From contig NZ_JAGXJN010000002.1 of NCBI RefSeq assembly GCF_019091455.1, forward strand, positions 1 through 64,000: a stretch of 64,000 nucleotides of DNA, written 5' to 3'. This document shows positions 28,305 through 37,070 of the stretch, piece after piece. Numbering within the stretch: the first letter of the stretch is position 1; every line of letters starts with the position of its first letter. The stretch is from Chitinophaga sp. GbtcB8 (GTDB lineage Bacteria; Bacteroidota; Bacteroidia; Chitinophagales; Chitinophagaceae). The notes beneath the pieces are model-generated. The model was given only the letters and a program-made list of their open reading frames with translations, was not told the DNA's origin and made no database searches. The position numbers were made by a program, and so were the translations under genes.

Positions 28305-28905
28305 GTATAACATAAAACCACTGCTGGACAGGATAGCAGCTTTTATGCTGCTGCTGTTGCTATTGCCCCTGGGCTTGCTGCTGGTGCTGTTATTGGGAAT
28401 AGCCAATAACGGGCGCCCCTTCTTTCTGCAGCAACGGCCGGGACTATACGGAAAAATATTCTGCATCATTAAGTTCCGCACCATGAACAACAAACGGGAT
28501 GTTAATGGCAGCCTGCTGCCGGATGCACAACGTTTAACCGCTGTGGGAAAGCTGGTGCGCAAAACATCGCTGGATGAAATACCGCAATTAATAAATGTGC
28601 TGAAGGGCGATATGTGCCTGGTAGGGCCACGCCCCTTGCTGGTGGAGTATTTGCCTTTATATAATGCGGAGCAGCAACGGCGGCACAGCGTGCGGCCTGG
28701 CATTACCGGCTGGGCGCAGGTGGATGGGCGTAATGCTATTACCTGGGAGCAAAAGTTTAAGTATGATGTGTGGTACGCAGATCATGTAAGCCTGCAGCTG
28801 GATCTGAAAATTATATGGCTCACTATTTTAAAAGCTGCCCGCTCAGAAGGTATTAGCCAGCAGGGGCAGGCAACTGCACAAAAATTTGAAGGAACTACCG
28901 TATGA
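28291..28905 (+). CDS. pglC: Initiating phosphoglycosyl transferase, PglC-like
   Basis: 204 residues, the small monotopic transferase form. A single N-terminal re-entrant hydrophobic helix (AFMLLLLLLPLGLLL) precedes the catalytic domain. Diagnostic motifs are QQRPGLYGKIF, KFRTMNNKRD, the catalytic Asp-Glu dyad in SLDEIPQL, VGPRPLLVEYL and RPGITGWAQVDGRNAI. The match to Campylobacter PglC extends along the whole length. It transfers a sugar 1-phosphate, predicted diacetylbacillosamine, to undecaprenyl phosphate on the cytoplasmic face. It overlaps the PglD-like gene by 4 bp. Confidence 0.9.
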   Translation: MPGYKYNIKPLLDRIAAFMLLLLLLPLGLLLVLLLGIANNGRPFFLQQRPGLYGKIFCIIKFRTMNNKRDVNGSLLPDAQRLTAVGKLVRKTSLDEIPQLINVLKGDMCLVGPRPLLVEYLPLYNAEQQRRHSVRPGITGWAQVDGRNAITWEQKFKYDVWYADHVSLQLDLKIIWLTILKAARSEGISQQGQATAQKFEGTTV

Positions 28906-29519
28906 ACAAAGTGTACTTATATGGCGCCAGCGGTCACGGGAAAGTAGTGGCTGAAATACTGGAAAAAAATAACAGCAGCATACCTGCGGTGTTTGATGAT
29001 AACCCTGCCGGCACCCAGCTGCTGGATTACCCGGTGCCAGGGCCGTTTGCCCCGGATAATTTTCCGGCGGATGCGCAGCTGATCATTACCATTGGCAACA
29101 ACAGCATCCGGAGAAAAATAGCGCAGCAATTACCCGGTGTGCAATTTGCCACGGCCATACATCCCGCTGCCAGTATATCTGTAAGAAGCAGCATTGGCGC
29201 AGGCACCGTAATAATGGCCGGTGTAAGTGTGAACAGCAGCGTGGTAATGGGGCAGCATGTGATCCTGAACACCAACTGCTCTGTAGATCATGATTGTGAG
29301 CTGGGCGATTTTGTGCACATATCCCCAAACGCAGCGCTGGCCGGTAATGTAAAGGTAGGGGAGGGCACGCATGTAGGTATAGGCGCCTGTGTGATACAGG
29401 GTATGAACATTGGCAGCTGGGCTATTATTGGCGCCGGTACCGTGGTGATCACAGATGTGCCGGACCATGCCGTAGTAGTAGGTAACCCCGGTAAAATAAT
29501 CAGGTATACTAAAAAGTAA
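28902..29519 (+). CDS. pglD: PglD-like sugar O/N-acetyltransferase
   Basis: 205 residues. The N-terminal Rossmann-like piece has GASGHG at 8-13 and TIGNNSIRRKI. The C-terminal left-handed beta-helix of hexapeptide repeats contains H130 in VDHDCELGDF, equivalent to the catalytic His of PglD, and AGNVKVGEGTHVGIGACV. It should acetylate the 4-amino group of UDP-4-amino-4,6-dideoxy-GlcNAc. Its position between PglC-like and PglE-like genes supports this over the related NeuD. Confidence 0.9.
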   Translation: MNKVYLYGASGHGKVVAEILEKNNSSIPAVFDDNPAGTQLLDYPVPGPFAPDNFPADAQLIITIGNNSIRRKIAQQLPGVQFATAIHPAASISVRSSIGAGTVIMAGVSVNSSVVMGQHVILNTNCSVDHDCELGDFVHISPNAALAGNVKVGEGTHVGIGACVIQGMNIGSWAIIGAGTVVITDVPDHAVVVGNPGKIIRYTKK

Positions 29520-29557
29520 GCAGGCGTAATTGATCATAGCTATAATCCCAAACGCGT

Positions 29558-30688
29558 ATGCGAGAAAAAATATGGTTATCCTCCCCACACATGGGAGCGC
29601 AGGAATTTGAGTTTGTTAAGGAAGCATTTGATACTAACTGGATAGCCCCCCAGGGCCCGCTGGTAGATGGTTTTGAGAAAGACCTGGCGCAGTTCACCGG
29701 CGCAGGGCATGTAGCCGCATTATCATCCGGTACAGCTGCGCTGCACCTGGCGCTGATATTACTGGGGGTGGAAAGAGGGGATGAAGTGATCTGCCAGAGC
29801 ATGACCTTCTCCGCTTCAGCCAACCCTATTGTGTACCAGGGCGCTACACCGGTGTTTGTAGATAGTGAGCCTGATACCTGGAACATGGACCCCGTATTAC
29901 TGGAAACCGCCATTAAAGACCGGCTGGTCAAAGGCAAAAAGCTGAAAGCTATTATTCCCGTACACCTGTACGGTATGCCTGCAAAAATGAAAGAGATACT
30001 GCACATAGCCGCCAGGTATAACATACCAGTAGTGGAAGATGCGGCAGAAGCGCTGGGATCTGTTTATAACAGTAATGCCTGTGGCACATTAGGCACATTA
30101 GGCATTTTAAGCTTTAATGGCAATAAGATCATTACCACCAGTGGCGGCGGCGCCCTGATCAGCGACGATGAAACGCTTATACAGGATGCCCGCTTCCTGG
30201 CCACCCAGGCCCGTGACCCGGCCCCGCATTACCAGCACACGCATATTGGTTTCAATTACCGTATGAGCAATGTATGTGCAGGCATAGGCCGCGGGCAAAT
30301 GCAGGTATTGCCCTGCCGTATTACCCAGCGCCGCGCTGCATTTGATTATTACGTAAGGGCCTTAGGGGGCCTGCCGGGTATACAATTCTCACAGGAGCCG
30401 GCAGGCAGCTACAGCAACCGCTGGCTGACCACTATACTTATTGATCCCCGGGAAAACGGGGGTATTAGCCGTGAAGATATACGGCTGGTACTGGAAAAAG
30501 AGAATATAGATTCAAGGCCTTTATGGAAGCCTATGCATTTACAACCGGTATTTGCAGATGCCCCGGCATATGTAAATGATGTGTCGGAAGACCTGTTTAA
30601 CCGGGGGCTTTGCTTACCCAGCGGCTCTAACCTTATACCGGAACAGCTGCATCGCATAACGGCATTGATCCGCGGATTATGGAACTAA
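29558..30688 (+). CDS. pglE: PglE-like UDP-4-keto-sugar aminotransferase (DegT/DnrJ/EryC1/StrS)
   Basis: 376 residues, PLP-dependent fold type I. SSPHMGAQEFEFV and NWIAPQGPLVDGFE at the N-terminus match PglE closely. SSGTAALHLAL binds the cofactor phosphate, EDAAEALGS carries the cofactor-contacting Asp, and the Schiff-base lysine is K190 in FNGNKIITTSGGG. SRPLWKPMHLQPVF and CLPSGSNL close the active site. It should aminate the keto sugar made by the 4,6-dehydratase. It starts 38 bp after the PglD-like gene and overlaps the next gene by 10 bp. Confidence 0.92.
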   Translation: MREKIWLSSPHMGAQEFEFVKEAFDTNWIAPQGPLVDGFEKDLAQFTGAGHVAALSSGTAALHLALILLGVERGDEVICQSMTFSASANPIVYQGATPVFVDSEPDTWNMDPVLLETAIKDRLVKGKKLKAIIPVHLYGMPAKMKEILHIAARYNIPVVEDAAEALGSVYNSNACGTLGTLGILSFNGNKIITTSGGGALISDDETLIQDARFLATQARDPAPHYQHTHIGFNYRMSNVCAGIGRGQMQVLPCRITQRRAAFDYYVRALGGLPGIQFSQEPAGSYSNRWLTTILIDPRENGGISREDIRLVLEKENIDSRPLWKPMHLQPVFADAPAYVNDVSEDLFNRGLCLPSGSNLIPEQLHRITALIRGLWN

Positions 30689-32313
30689 GTTTAAACCCAT
30701 CTTCCATGTACGCTCTAGGGCGACGCTTAAAAAGTTGGTTATACAGCGGTTTTTTGATCCCCGTTGTGTACCTGCTGCCCATGACTATTATTGCCGGCAG
30801 CTATCATTTATTGGCAGACTGTGATGCTACCATGCACTACTTTTCCGGCATAGATATTTTCCGGGGAAATGGTTATAATGGATGGGCATCCCATTTCTGG
30901 CCACCCTTATACCCGTTGTTATTAGGGACGCTGGCCCAGGTAAACCCGGGCTTTGAAGTAAGCCGGCTGGTTTCCGTAGTGGCAGCCGTACTGCTGCTGC
31001 TGATAGTATATCAATTTGTTTACAGGCTGGTGGCAAACAGGCTGGTAGCCTGCCTGGCGCAGTTGCTGGTAGTTACCAACTTTATGTTCCTGCAGCTAAG
31101 CGTGCAGGTGGAAAATCATATGCTGGACACATTGTTTTACCTGCTGGCTATACTTTTGCTGCTGCGGTATCTGAATAACGGGAACGGCTACCATTTTTTT
31201 CTTATTGGCCTTGTTTGCGGGCTGGCAGGGCTTACAAGGTATACCAGCTATTCGCTATTACCGGCTTTTATGCTTACCATGTTCTGCTTTTATCCCTTCA
31301 GGCGGGCAGCAGTTTATGGAGGTTGTATACTGGCAGGTTTTGTATTGGTATCATGCCCCTGGTGGTGGATCAATTACCTGCGGAACGGTTCCCCGCTTGC
31401 CACCTGGCAGTATATGAATATAGGCCTGGGAGTATTTTCAAATTCGGAAACAAGGTGGTCCTGGTCCTGGTCTGCTATTAACCGGTTCAATTCTGTTGGG
31501 GATATCTTTTTGCAGGCGCCGGGTAAATACATCGGCAATTTCTTTTTTAATGTAATAAAAAGCTTTGGGCTGATCATTTACCGCGGGCAGGTCACAGGCA
31601 CGCTTTGTGCAGCAGCCATATTGCTTTACCTTGCCCAGCATTACAGCCGCAACCTATTGCTGCGCAGCCGCAGGGTGCTGCCCCTGGTGACAGCCTTTGC
31701 CTGTTACCTGCTATTGGTTTGCCAGGCTTTTGTTTTTAGTGAGGTATTCTTAAGCTGGTTGTTGCTGCTTATCATTTACGGAACAGTTGCAGGTTATAAG
31801 CTGCGGCCCCTGTTCTACCAATTCAGATCGGCACGCAAACGCTCGCTGATGATGATCCTGCTGTTTGCTGTTTGTTTTGATCTTGCTTATGCTTCCTGGC
31901 AGCTAAGGGCTTATTTACACAATACCAATGGCATAGAAGATAATGCACAAATAATGGCGGTTTTAAAACAGCATGATCCTGACATTGGAGAAAAGCTATT
32001 GATGTGTTATCATCCCGGCAGGGCTTATCATCTGGGATCTAAATTCCTGATGCTGCCGCTTTATTATAACGGGGATCTGAACGGGCTGGTAACATATCGG
32101 GATCTGAATGCCAGGGCCAGGCAACAGGCGCCCCGTTTTCCCTGTAATATTGATGCAAATAATGTAAAGGCCAATTACCTGGTATATGACCGGGTAGCGG
32201 CCGGCTGTTTGCCGCAGTATGCTTTCCTGATGCAGCCCGGCGATCCCCGCATACCCCACAATTTCCAGCTGCTTTACCTGTCGGCCGATGCAGCCGTGTA
32301 CAAAATAAATTAG
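30679..32313 (+). CDS. GT39/ArnT-like membrane glycosyltransferase
   Basis: 544 residues with about 11 membrane helices. The first periplasmic loop has DCDATMHYFSGIDIFRGNGYNGWASHFWPPLYPLL, which resembles the acidic-residue loop and substrate entry of ArnT/PMT-type transferases that use polyprenyl-phosphate sugars. CGLAGLTRYTSYSLLPAF is another family-like segment. It may decorate the polymer in the periplasm. The start at 30679 overlaps pglE; an ATG at 30706 is possible. It is the last gene of the 17-gene operon and overlaps the convergent phosphatase gene by 4 bp. Confidence 0.78.
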   Translation: MELSLNPSSMYALGRRLKSWLYSGFLIPVVYLLPMTIIAGSYHLLADCDATMHYFSGIDIFRGNGYNGWASHFWPPLYPLLLGTLAQVNPGFEVSRLVSVVAAVLLLLIVYQFVYRLVANRLVACLAQLLVVTNFMFLQLSVQVENHMLDTLFYLLAILLLLRYLNNGNGYHFFLIGLVCGLAGLTRYTSYSLLPAFMLTMFCFYPFRRAAVYGGCILAGFVLVSCPWWWINYLRNGSPLATWQYMNIGLGVFSNSETRWSWSWSAINRFNSVGDIFLQAPGKYIGNFFFNVIKSFGLIIYRGQVTGTLCAAAILLYLAQHYSRNLLLRSRRVLPLVTAFACYLLLVCQAFVFSEVFLSWLLLLIIYGTVAGYKLRPLFYQFRSARKRSLMMILLFAVCFDLAYASWQLRAYLHNTNGIEDNAQIMAVLKQHDPDIGEKLLMCYHPGRAYHLGSKFLMLPLYYNGDLNGLVTYRDLNARARQQAPRFPCNIDANNVKANYLVYDRVAAGCLPQYAFLMQPGDPRIPHNFQLLYLSADAAVYKIN

Positions 32314-33062
32314 CTTAATTGTGTAAGCTCCCGGTTCTTAAACCCGTACTGATCCAGCAATTTCATCAGCTTCTTATCCTTGCCGATACTTTGTATAGCC
32401 TGCATATGTTTGTGATGGTGCAGGTCTGTACCAATAAAGGTGATCATTTTATCGGCCAGCAGCTTCTCTGCTACCTTCTGGATCTGTTTGCCGTAATAGC
32501 CGGTTATGGATAATAAGTTCACCTGTAACAGGCAGCCCCATTCCCGCAGCTGTTCATATTGATCATATTGGTCATGATAGTGGTTATACCTTTCCGGGTG
32601 GGCCAGCACCGGCTGGTAACCATGGGAGGCCAGCTTAAACAGCCATTGGTGCAGCTGGGGCGGCGCCTGCATGAACGACATTTCCACCAGTATCAGCTTA
32701 TCCTGCAGGGTAAGCAGGGGAGTGGAGGGGATCAGCTCTTCAAACTGCTCATCCATATAATATTCGGCTGCAAAGGAAATGGCAATGTCATTGCCTTTTT
32801 CCCGTAAAGCTGCTTTTACACCGGAGAAAGGCGGGGTAATTGTATCAACAGAATTGGGATAACGGTCCAGAATAATATGCGGGGTAGTAATAATTTTCTT
32901 AATACCCATTTCCTGTAACTGCTCAATAAAGGTCAGGGAGGTTTCCAGATCTTTCACGCCATCATCTATACCAGGTACCAGGTGTGAATGAATATCTGTT
33001 TCCATAAATTCCAGGATGCCAGTATGGGATGCCTCGGACGCTCGCTTCTTGAAAAAGAACAT
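32310..33062 (-). CDS. PHP-type protein-tyrosine phosphatase (CpsB/CapC/YwqE family)
   Basis: 250 residues, PHP fold with metal ligands in METDIHSHLVPGIDDG (H25, H27), TTPHI, VEMSF, LAHPERY and GTDLHHH. CpsB-type enzymes dephosphorylate the tyrosine tail of BY-kinases that control capsule length. Here it lies opposite the end of the operon whose second and third genes are Wza and Wzc, so it most likely acts on the (GY)8 tail. Its own promoter would be in 33063-33258. Confidence 0.9.
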   Translation of the reverse strand: MFFFKKRASEASHTGILEFMETDIHSHLVPGIDDGVKDLETSLTFIEQLQEMGIKKIITTPHIILDRYPNSVDTITPPFSGVKAALREKGNDIAISFAAEYYMDEQFEELIPSTPLLTLQDKLILVEMSFMQAPPQLHQWLFKLASHGYQPVLAHPERYNHYHDQYDQYEQLREWGCLLQVNLLSITGYYGKQIQKVAEKLLADKMITFIGTDLHHHKHMQAIQSIGKDKKLMKLLDQYGFKNRELTQLS

Positions 33063-33258
33063 TGTTTGCTGCTTGTTTTAAACCCCAAAGTATTTGCAAA
33101 TTTTATTCCTTTTAACTGGATTTCATAAAAAAATAATATTATTACGAAAATCAAAATATATATACCTTTAGAAAGTAATCTTATTACACCTAACTAATGA
33201 AAGGCGAAATGGCCTGAAATTAGCTGCTATCCTACGAAACCGACCATACCAACATCCT

Positions 33259-34851
33259 ATGAGTACGATGGCTGAAAGGCTTTTGAGGCTACCCGGAACT
33301 ACGAATACGCGCTACTGCATAACCTTTATATGCATGTACCTGGTATGCGCATGCCTTCACATTCAGCTGTTTGCACAACATATACCGGTTACCAACCCAG
33401 CCCTGAGCGGTACGCCGCAAATGAATGCTACGCCTGCCGGATGGTTGGGGATGAATACCGCAGATGTACAACCCGGCATTTACGGCGTGCGCTTAGCTGC
33501 TGCAGAAGGCAACAGTTATGTGGGCCTGCATAGTGGCGATCAGTACACAGAAGGTATTTCCCAGCAGCTGAACGGGGTTTTGCGTAAAGATCATATTTAC
33601 AGCATGTACTTTGACCTGGCGTACACTGCTTTTTATGCCTATAGCACCTGTTATGGTAACCTGGCTATTTACGGCGGCCATGCCCCGGGCGACACGGCAG
33701 AGCTGCTTTGGAGCTCAGGGGAGTTTGTACACACCACCTGGCAGCGGTACAGCCCCTTGTTCAGTCCCTCTGCCGATTATACTTATATTACCCTTTGCGC
33801 TTACCATGCCAGCCCCTGTTCTAAAAGCGATTATGGCGTAGCCGTGCTGCTGGATAATACTTCCAACTTTATTTATGAGCAGCTGAAACTTTCATTCAGC
33901 ACTACCACTACCTGCGCCAACAGCAATACCGGTGCGGTATTGCTCACCGTGGCCGGTGGTACGCCGCCTTTTAATTACAATTGGGGACATGACGCACCTG
34001 ATAATAATCAATTAAGGCAACTGCCGGCAGGTACCTACACCGTTACCGTTACAGACAGTAAAGGTATTACTGCAGAAGGCAGCACCACCGTACAAACATC
34101 TGACCTGGCAGCAGATGCCACTGTTACACCATCCCGTTGCAGCGGGGAGCGGAACGGCCAAATAACCATTAATGCCAGCGGTGGCTTAGCACCTTACCGC
34201 TACTATGTGAATAATAACAATGCCAGCTACACACCGGTGCTGGAACATTTGCCGCCGGCAGCATACCAGCTGATAGTGAAAGATGAGCAGGGCTGTGTGG
34301 CTGTGCTGCCGCCAATAGCCCTTACAGAACCGCCGCCTTTACGGATCCGGGAAACGGTCATTAAACCCTGCAGCTGCAGTGAAACGCAGAACGGCAAGAT
34401 CATTCCATTAATGCAGGGTGGTACACCGCCTTATGCCTACCGGGTAAATGGCGGTATGTGGCAGCCGGATAGTTTAATGGGGCAGCTGCAGCCGGGTTTT
34501 TACCAGTATGAGATCCAGGACCATAATGGCTGCAGTGTAAGCGGCTCTGGGGAGATCACTTCGCCTTTTAAAAATTGTATGGTGGTTTTGCCAACGGCGT
34601 TTAGTCCTAACGGAGATGGCAGCAATGATCTTTTCCGCCCTAAAATATACGATGATATACGTAACTATAGCCTGCGTGTATATAACCGCTGGGGTGCATT
34701 AATATTCCAGACCAATGATCCTGAAAAGGGCTGGGATGGTATGTATAAGGGCATTTTGCAGCAGGCGCAGGGTTACCTGTACATTTGCATCTTTACCGGC
34801 CGGAACAATGTACCGCAGCAAATGTCGGGTAATGTAACCCTGGTGCATTAA
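33259..34851 (+). CDS. Secreted SprB-repeat protein with T9SS type B C-terminal domain
   Basis: 530 residues. The hydrophobic signal ITFICMYLVCACLHIQLFAQ ends near residue 40. Residues 41-205 form a jelly-roll-like region (VTNPALSGTPQ to LLDNTSNFIYEQ). Three SprB-type repeats follow (about 210-285, 290-355, 360-440), with motifs GGTPPFNYNW, GGLAPYRYYV, GGTPPYAYRV and TYTVTVTDSKG. The C-terminal sorting domain has LPTAFSPNGDGSNDLFRP, YNRWGALIFQ and GWDGMYKG. It is predicted to be exported by the type IX system and surface-attached; the ligand is unknown. A TACCTTTA box (33163-33170) may be its -7 element. Confidence 0.87.
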   Translation: MSTMAERLLRLPGTTNTRYCITFICMYLVCACLHIQLFAQHIPVTNPALSGTPQMNATPAGWLGMNTADVQPGIYGVRLAAAEGNSYVGLHSGDQYTEGISQQLNGVLRKDHIYSMYFDLAYTAFYAYSTCYGNLAIYGGHAPGDTAELLWSSGEFVHTTWQRYSPLFSPSADYTYITLCAYHASPCSKSDYGVAVLLDNTSNFIYEQLKLSFSTTTTCANSNTGAVLLTVAGGTPPFNYNWGHDAPDNNQLRQLPAGTYTVTVTDSKGITAEGSTTVQTSDLAADATVTPSRCSGERNGQITINASGGLAPYRYYVNNNNASYTPVLEHLPPAAYQLIVKDEQGCVAVLPPIALTEPPPLRIRETVIKPCSCSETQNGKIIPLMQGGTPPYAYRVNGGMWQPDSLMGQLQPGFYQYEIQDHNGCSVSGSGEITSPFKNCMVVLPTAFSPNGDGSNDLFRPKIYDDIRNYSLRVYNRWGALIFQTNDPEKGWDGMYKGILQQAQGYLYICIFTGRNNVPQQMSGNVTLVH

Positions 34852-34879
34852 CGCTTCGTATAGCGGTAAGCGTGAGTAC

Positions 34880-35353
34880 CTATATTTCTATCAGGGCAAT
34901 TATTTCTTCCAGGTATTTTGCATCAGTGGTATCAAAGTGATTCAGGTGCTCACTATCCACATCCAGCACACCAACAACCTCACTGTTACGTATAATGGGT
35001 ATTACAATTTCTGAACGGGATAAGCTGCTGCAGGCAATGTGGCCGGGGAACTTTTCAACATCCGGCACAATGAGCGTTTTGGCCTGTGCCCAGCTGCTGC
35101 CGCATACGCCGCGCCCGCGTTGTATACGGGTACACGCTACGGGTCCCTGGAAGGGGCCTAACACCAGCTCATTTTGTTTTACTAAGTAAAAGCCTACCCA
35201 AAACCAGCCGAATTGTTCTTTTAATGCTGCGGCCACATTGGCCAGGTTAGCCACCAGGTCAGGTTCTCCTTCCAGGAGGCCTTTGATCTGCGGTAACAGG
35301 GAATAGTACTTTTCTGTTTTATCGCCGCTTACTATGTGAAGGTCTTCTGCCAT
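34880..35353 (-). CDS. msrC: Free methionine-(R)-sulfoxide reductase (GAF domain)
   Basis: 157 residues made of a single GAF domain. The three cysteines C74, C84 and C108 (VACTRIQRGRGVCG and HIACSSLSRSE) have the same spacing as the redox cysteines of E. coli fRMsr. WVGFYLVK and VLDVDSEHLNHFD are also typical. It reduces free Met-R-sulfoxide in the cytoplasm using thioredoxin. It converges on the SprB-repeat gene with a 28-bp gap that includes a weak ACGCTT/AAGCGT dyad but no T-run. Confidence 0.92.
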   Translation of the reverse strand: MAEDLHIVSGDKTEKYYSLLPQIKGLLEGEPDLVANLANVAAALKEQFGWFWVGFYLVKQNELVLGPFQGPVACTRIQRGRGVCGSSWAQAKTLIVPDVEKFPGHIACSSLSRSEIVIPIIRNSEVVGVLDVDSEHLNHFDTTDAKYLEEIIALIEI

Positions 35354-36006
35354 GCCGCAAAGTTAAATTGGAAATAGCGATTATGGACAGCTAATTTAAG
35401 GCTGTCAGCTAAAATCAACTAAAAGTTTTGTAAATTTATAACGTATGCCCAGGGGGGAAATGGTCTGATTTAGCAGAAGAATGTTTTTAGAGCAGTATCA
35501 GAAGCACCTTCTACCGTAAGGCAATTAACCCTATTTTAGCTTCCCCTTTTATTTTTATTCTTTAAAGACACACGACTTATATGCCTCCTATTCATGCGCC
35601 ACCTATCCGGCTGTAATATTCAAAGGATACTGTTTCGTTGTTAATACGCCCCGGCTTCACAGCTATTATTATGTCATTAAAATATGGAAACACCACAGGT
35701 GCCAACCCGGGCATGAGTGGCCCGCCTGCTGTATACCCGTATATCTGTATGCCAACAGTAAGGGAGTAGGCGGTATGGCTATATCTTATGTTCAACGTTT
35801 ATTGTGCCAACCGTGCCCGTTATAACGGCGTTTCCTACACGACGATAACCTGCTGACCCTCCCACTATCCAGGGAGGAGCGCCTCCGGCTTGCCCGGGGT
35901 AAATAGCCTTTATCTGCAAACCACCGCCCTTTGGAGTGCCCGTTGGTATTGCATTCACATGTACTAAACCGATTTTTTCTCTTAACCATTAAATCCCTGA
36001 TTGATT
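35354..36006. other. Intergenic region between msrC and terpene synthase
   Basis: 653 bp without an intact gene. Apart from the possible remnant on the minus strand at 35592-35989 nothing certain was recognised. There is no clear TAnnTTTG promoter box ahead of the terpene synthase. Confidence 0.5.
35592..35989 (-). pseudogene. Possible frameshifted small gene of unknown function
   Basis: On the minus strand, three protein-like stretches in different frames follow end to end. The ATG at 35989 gives MVKRK. A frame change in the A-run just after it opens about 65 codons with sense composition (IGLVHVNAIPTGTPKGGG through VITGTVGTINVEHKI), ending at the stop 35781-35779. The overlapping next frame then continues as YSHTAYSLTVG to ETVSFEYYSRIGGA and a stop at 35592-35594. 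The residue pattern is Gly-rich and beta-like with no known family. Two frameshifts would be needed, so this is a decayed gene at best; composition alone could also explain it. Confidence 0.35.
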
Positions 36007-36972
36007 ATGCAACAGATCCATCTCCCTCGGATGTCGTATCCGTTTCCCTCTCTTGTAAACAAATTTGCAGAGTTAGCCGAGCAGCAGAATGTACTATGGG
36101 CCCAAACCTTTGGCTTGCTTAAAACAGAAGTGGCGCTGGCGCGCTTTAAAAGGTCAAAGTTTGCCTGGCTGGTAGCCCGTACTTTTCCCAATGCGGGTTA
36201 TGAAGAGCTGTGCGTCCTTGCCAACTTTAACACCTGGTTATTCCTGCATGATGACCTGTGCGATGAGGCTCAGCTTGGGCAGCAAGCCAGCAGCCTGCAG
36301 GAAGTGACCGATTATTTTTTAGAGATCCTGCATCAGCAGATAGCCGAACCTGAAAAGGGCGGTGCTTTTGCAATGGCCCTGGCAGATGTATGGCAGCGTT
36401 TATTACCCATGAGCCATCCTGCCTGGCGCCTGCGTTTTATACGCACCATGCAGGAATATTTCAGGGCCTGCCATTGGGAAGCCAATAACAGGGCCAGCCA
36501 CAAAGCCCCGCCCGTAGCGGATTATGTGATTATGCGGCCTTACACCGGCGCGCTGTTTGTTGATCTGGAGCTTATTGCCATCAGTGAAAAAACAGACCTG
36601 CCGGACGAGGTGCTGCAGCATTCCATGGTACAGCGTTTAGCCCTGGCCTGTAATAACGTGGTATGCTGGACCAACGACATTATTTCCTGTGCAAAAGAAG
36701 CGGAGCAGGGCGATGTACATAACCTGGTATTAGCCCTGGTAAAAGAACGCGGCCTTTCTTTCCAGGCTGCTGTTGATGAAGCGCACCGCATGCATAATGA
36801 GGAAGTAAGACTGTTTGCCGCATTGGAAAACCTGTTACCTTCCTTTGATGGCGTAACAGACCGTGAGCTCACTAAGTATGTAGCCGTATTACGTACCTGG
36901 ATGACCGGTAATTATGATTGGAGCGTGCAGGATACAGGAAGGTATAAGGTAGAGAGCGTGACGGTGAAATAG
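36007..36972 (+). CDS. Class I terpene synthase
   Basis: 321 residues from the ATG at 36007 (a TTG at 36001 is possible). The aspartate-rich motif is DDLCD at 82-86. The NSE motif is NDIISCAKE, with N223, S227 and E231. An effector-type Arg lies in [15 protein letters not shown] and the C-terminal RY pair is R312-Y313. This is the complete Mg2+-binding set of bacterial sesqui- or diterpene cyclases. It ionises a prenyl diphosphate in the cytoplasm and cyclises it; the product cannot be read from sequence. No P450, prenyltransferase or other tailoring gene is adjacent, but an IPP isomerase gene lies 4.3 kb downstream. Confidence 0.9.
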   Translation: MQQIHLPRMSYPFPSLVNKFAELAEQQNVLWAQTFGLLKTEVALARFKRSKFAWLVARTFPNAGYEELCVLANFNTWLFLHDDLCDEAQLGQQASSLQEVTDYFLEILHQQIAEPEKGGAFAMALADVWQRLLPMSHPAWRLRFIRTMQEYFRACHWEANNRASHKAPPVADYVIMRPYTGALFVDLELIAISEKTDLPDEVLQHSMVQRLALACNNVVCWTNDIISCAKEAEQGDVHNLVLALVKERGLSFQAAVDEAHRMHNEEVRLFAALENLLPSFDGVTDRELTKYVAVLRTWMTGNYDWSVQDTGRYKVESVTVK

Positions 36973-36986
36973 GGAAGTACGCTTAA

Positions 36987-37060
36987 CGCTAAACGCTTAA
37001 TGCTAAACGCTGATTGTGTTTTGCTTTAGGCGTTTAGCGTTTAGCATTAAGCGTTTAGCG
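36987..37060. repeat. Long perfect inverted repeat (24-bp arms) between convergent genes
   Basis: Arms 36987-37010 and 37037-37060 are perfect reverse complements with a 26-nt loop. Each arm is itself made of the words CGCTAAACGC, TTAATG and CTAAACGC. It lies between the convergent terpene synthase and DUF2157-like genes, so it may act as a transcription barrier for both, though there is no T-run. Confidence 0.85.
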
Positions 37061-37070
37061 TAATTCGTAA

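Noticed and set aside
9336..33062. Prophage or integrated element as source of the large operon
   Set aside because: No integrase, attachment-site duplication, transposase or tRNA boundary; all genes fit one polysaccharide pathway.
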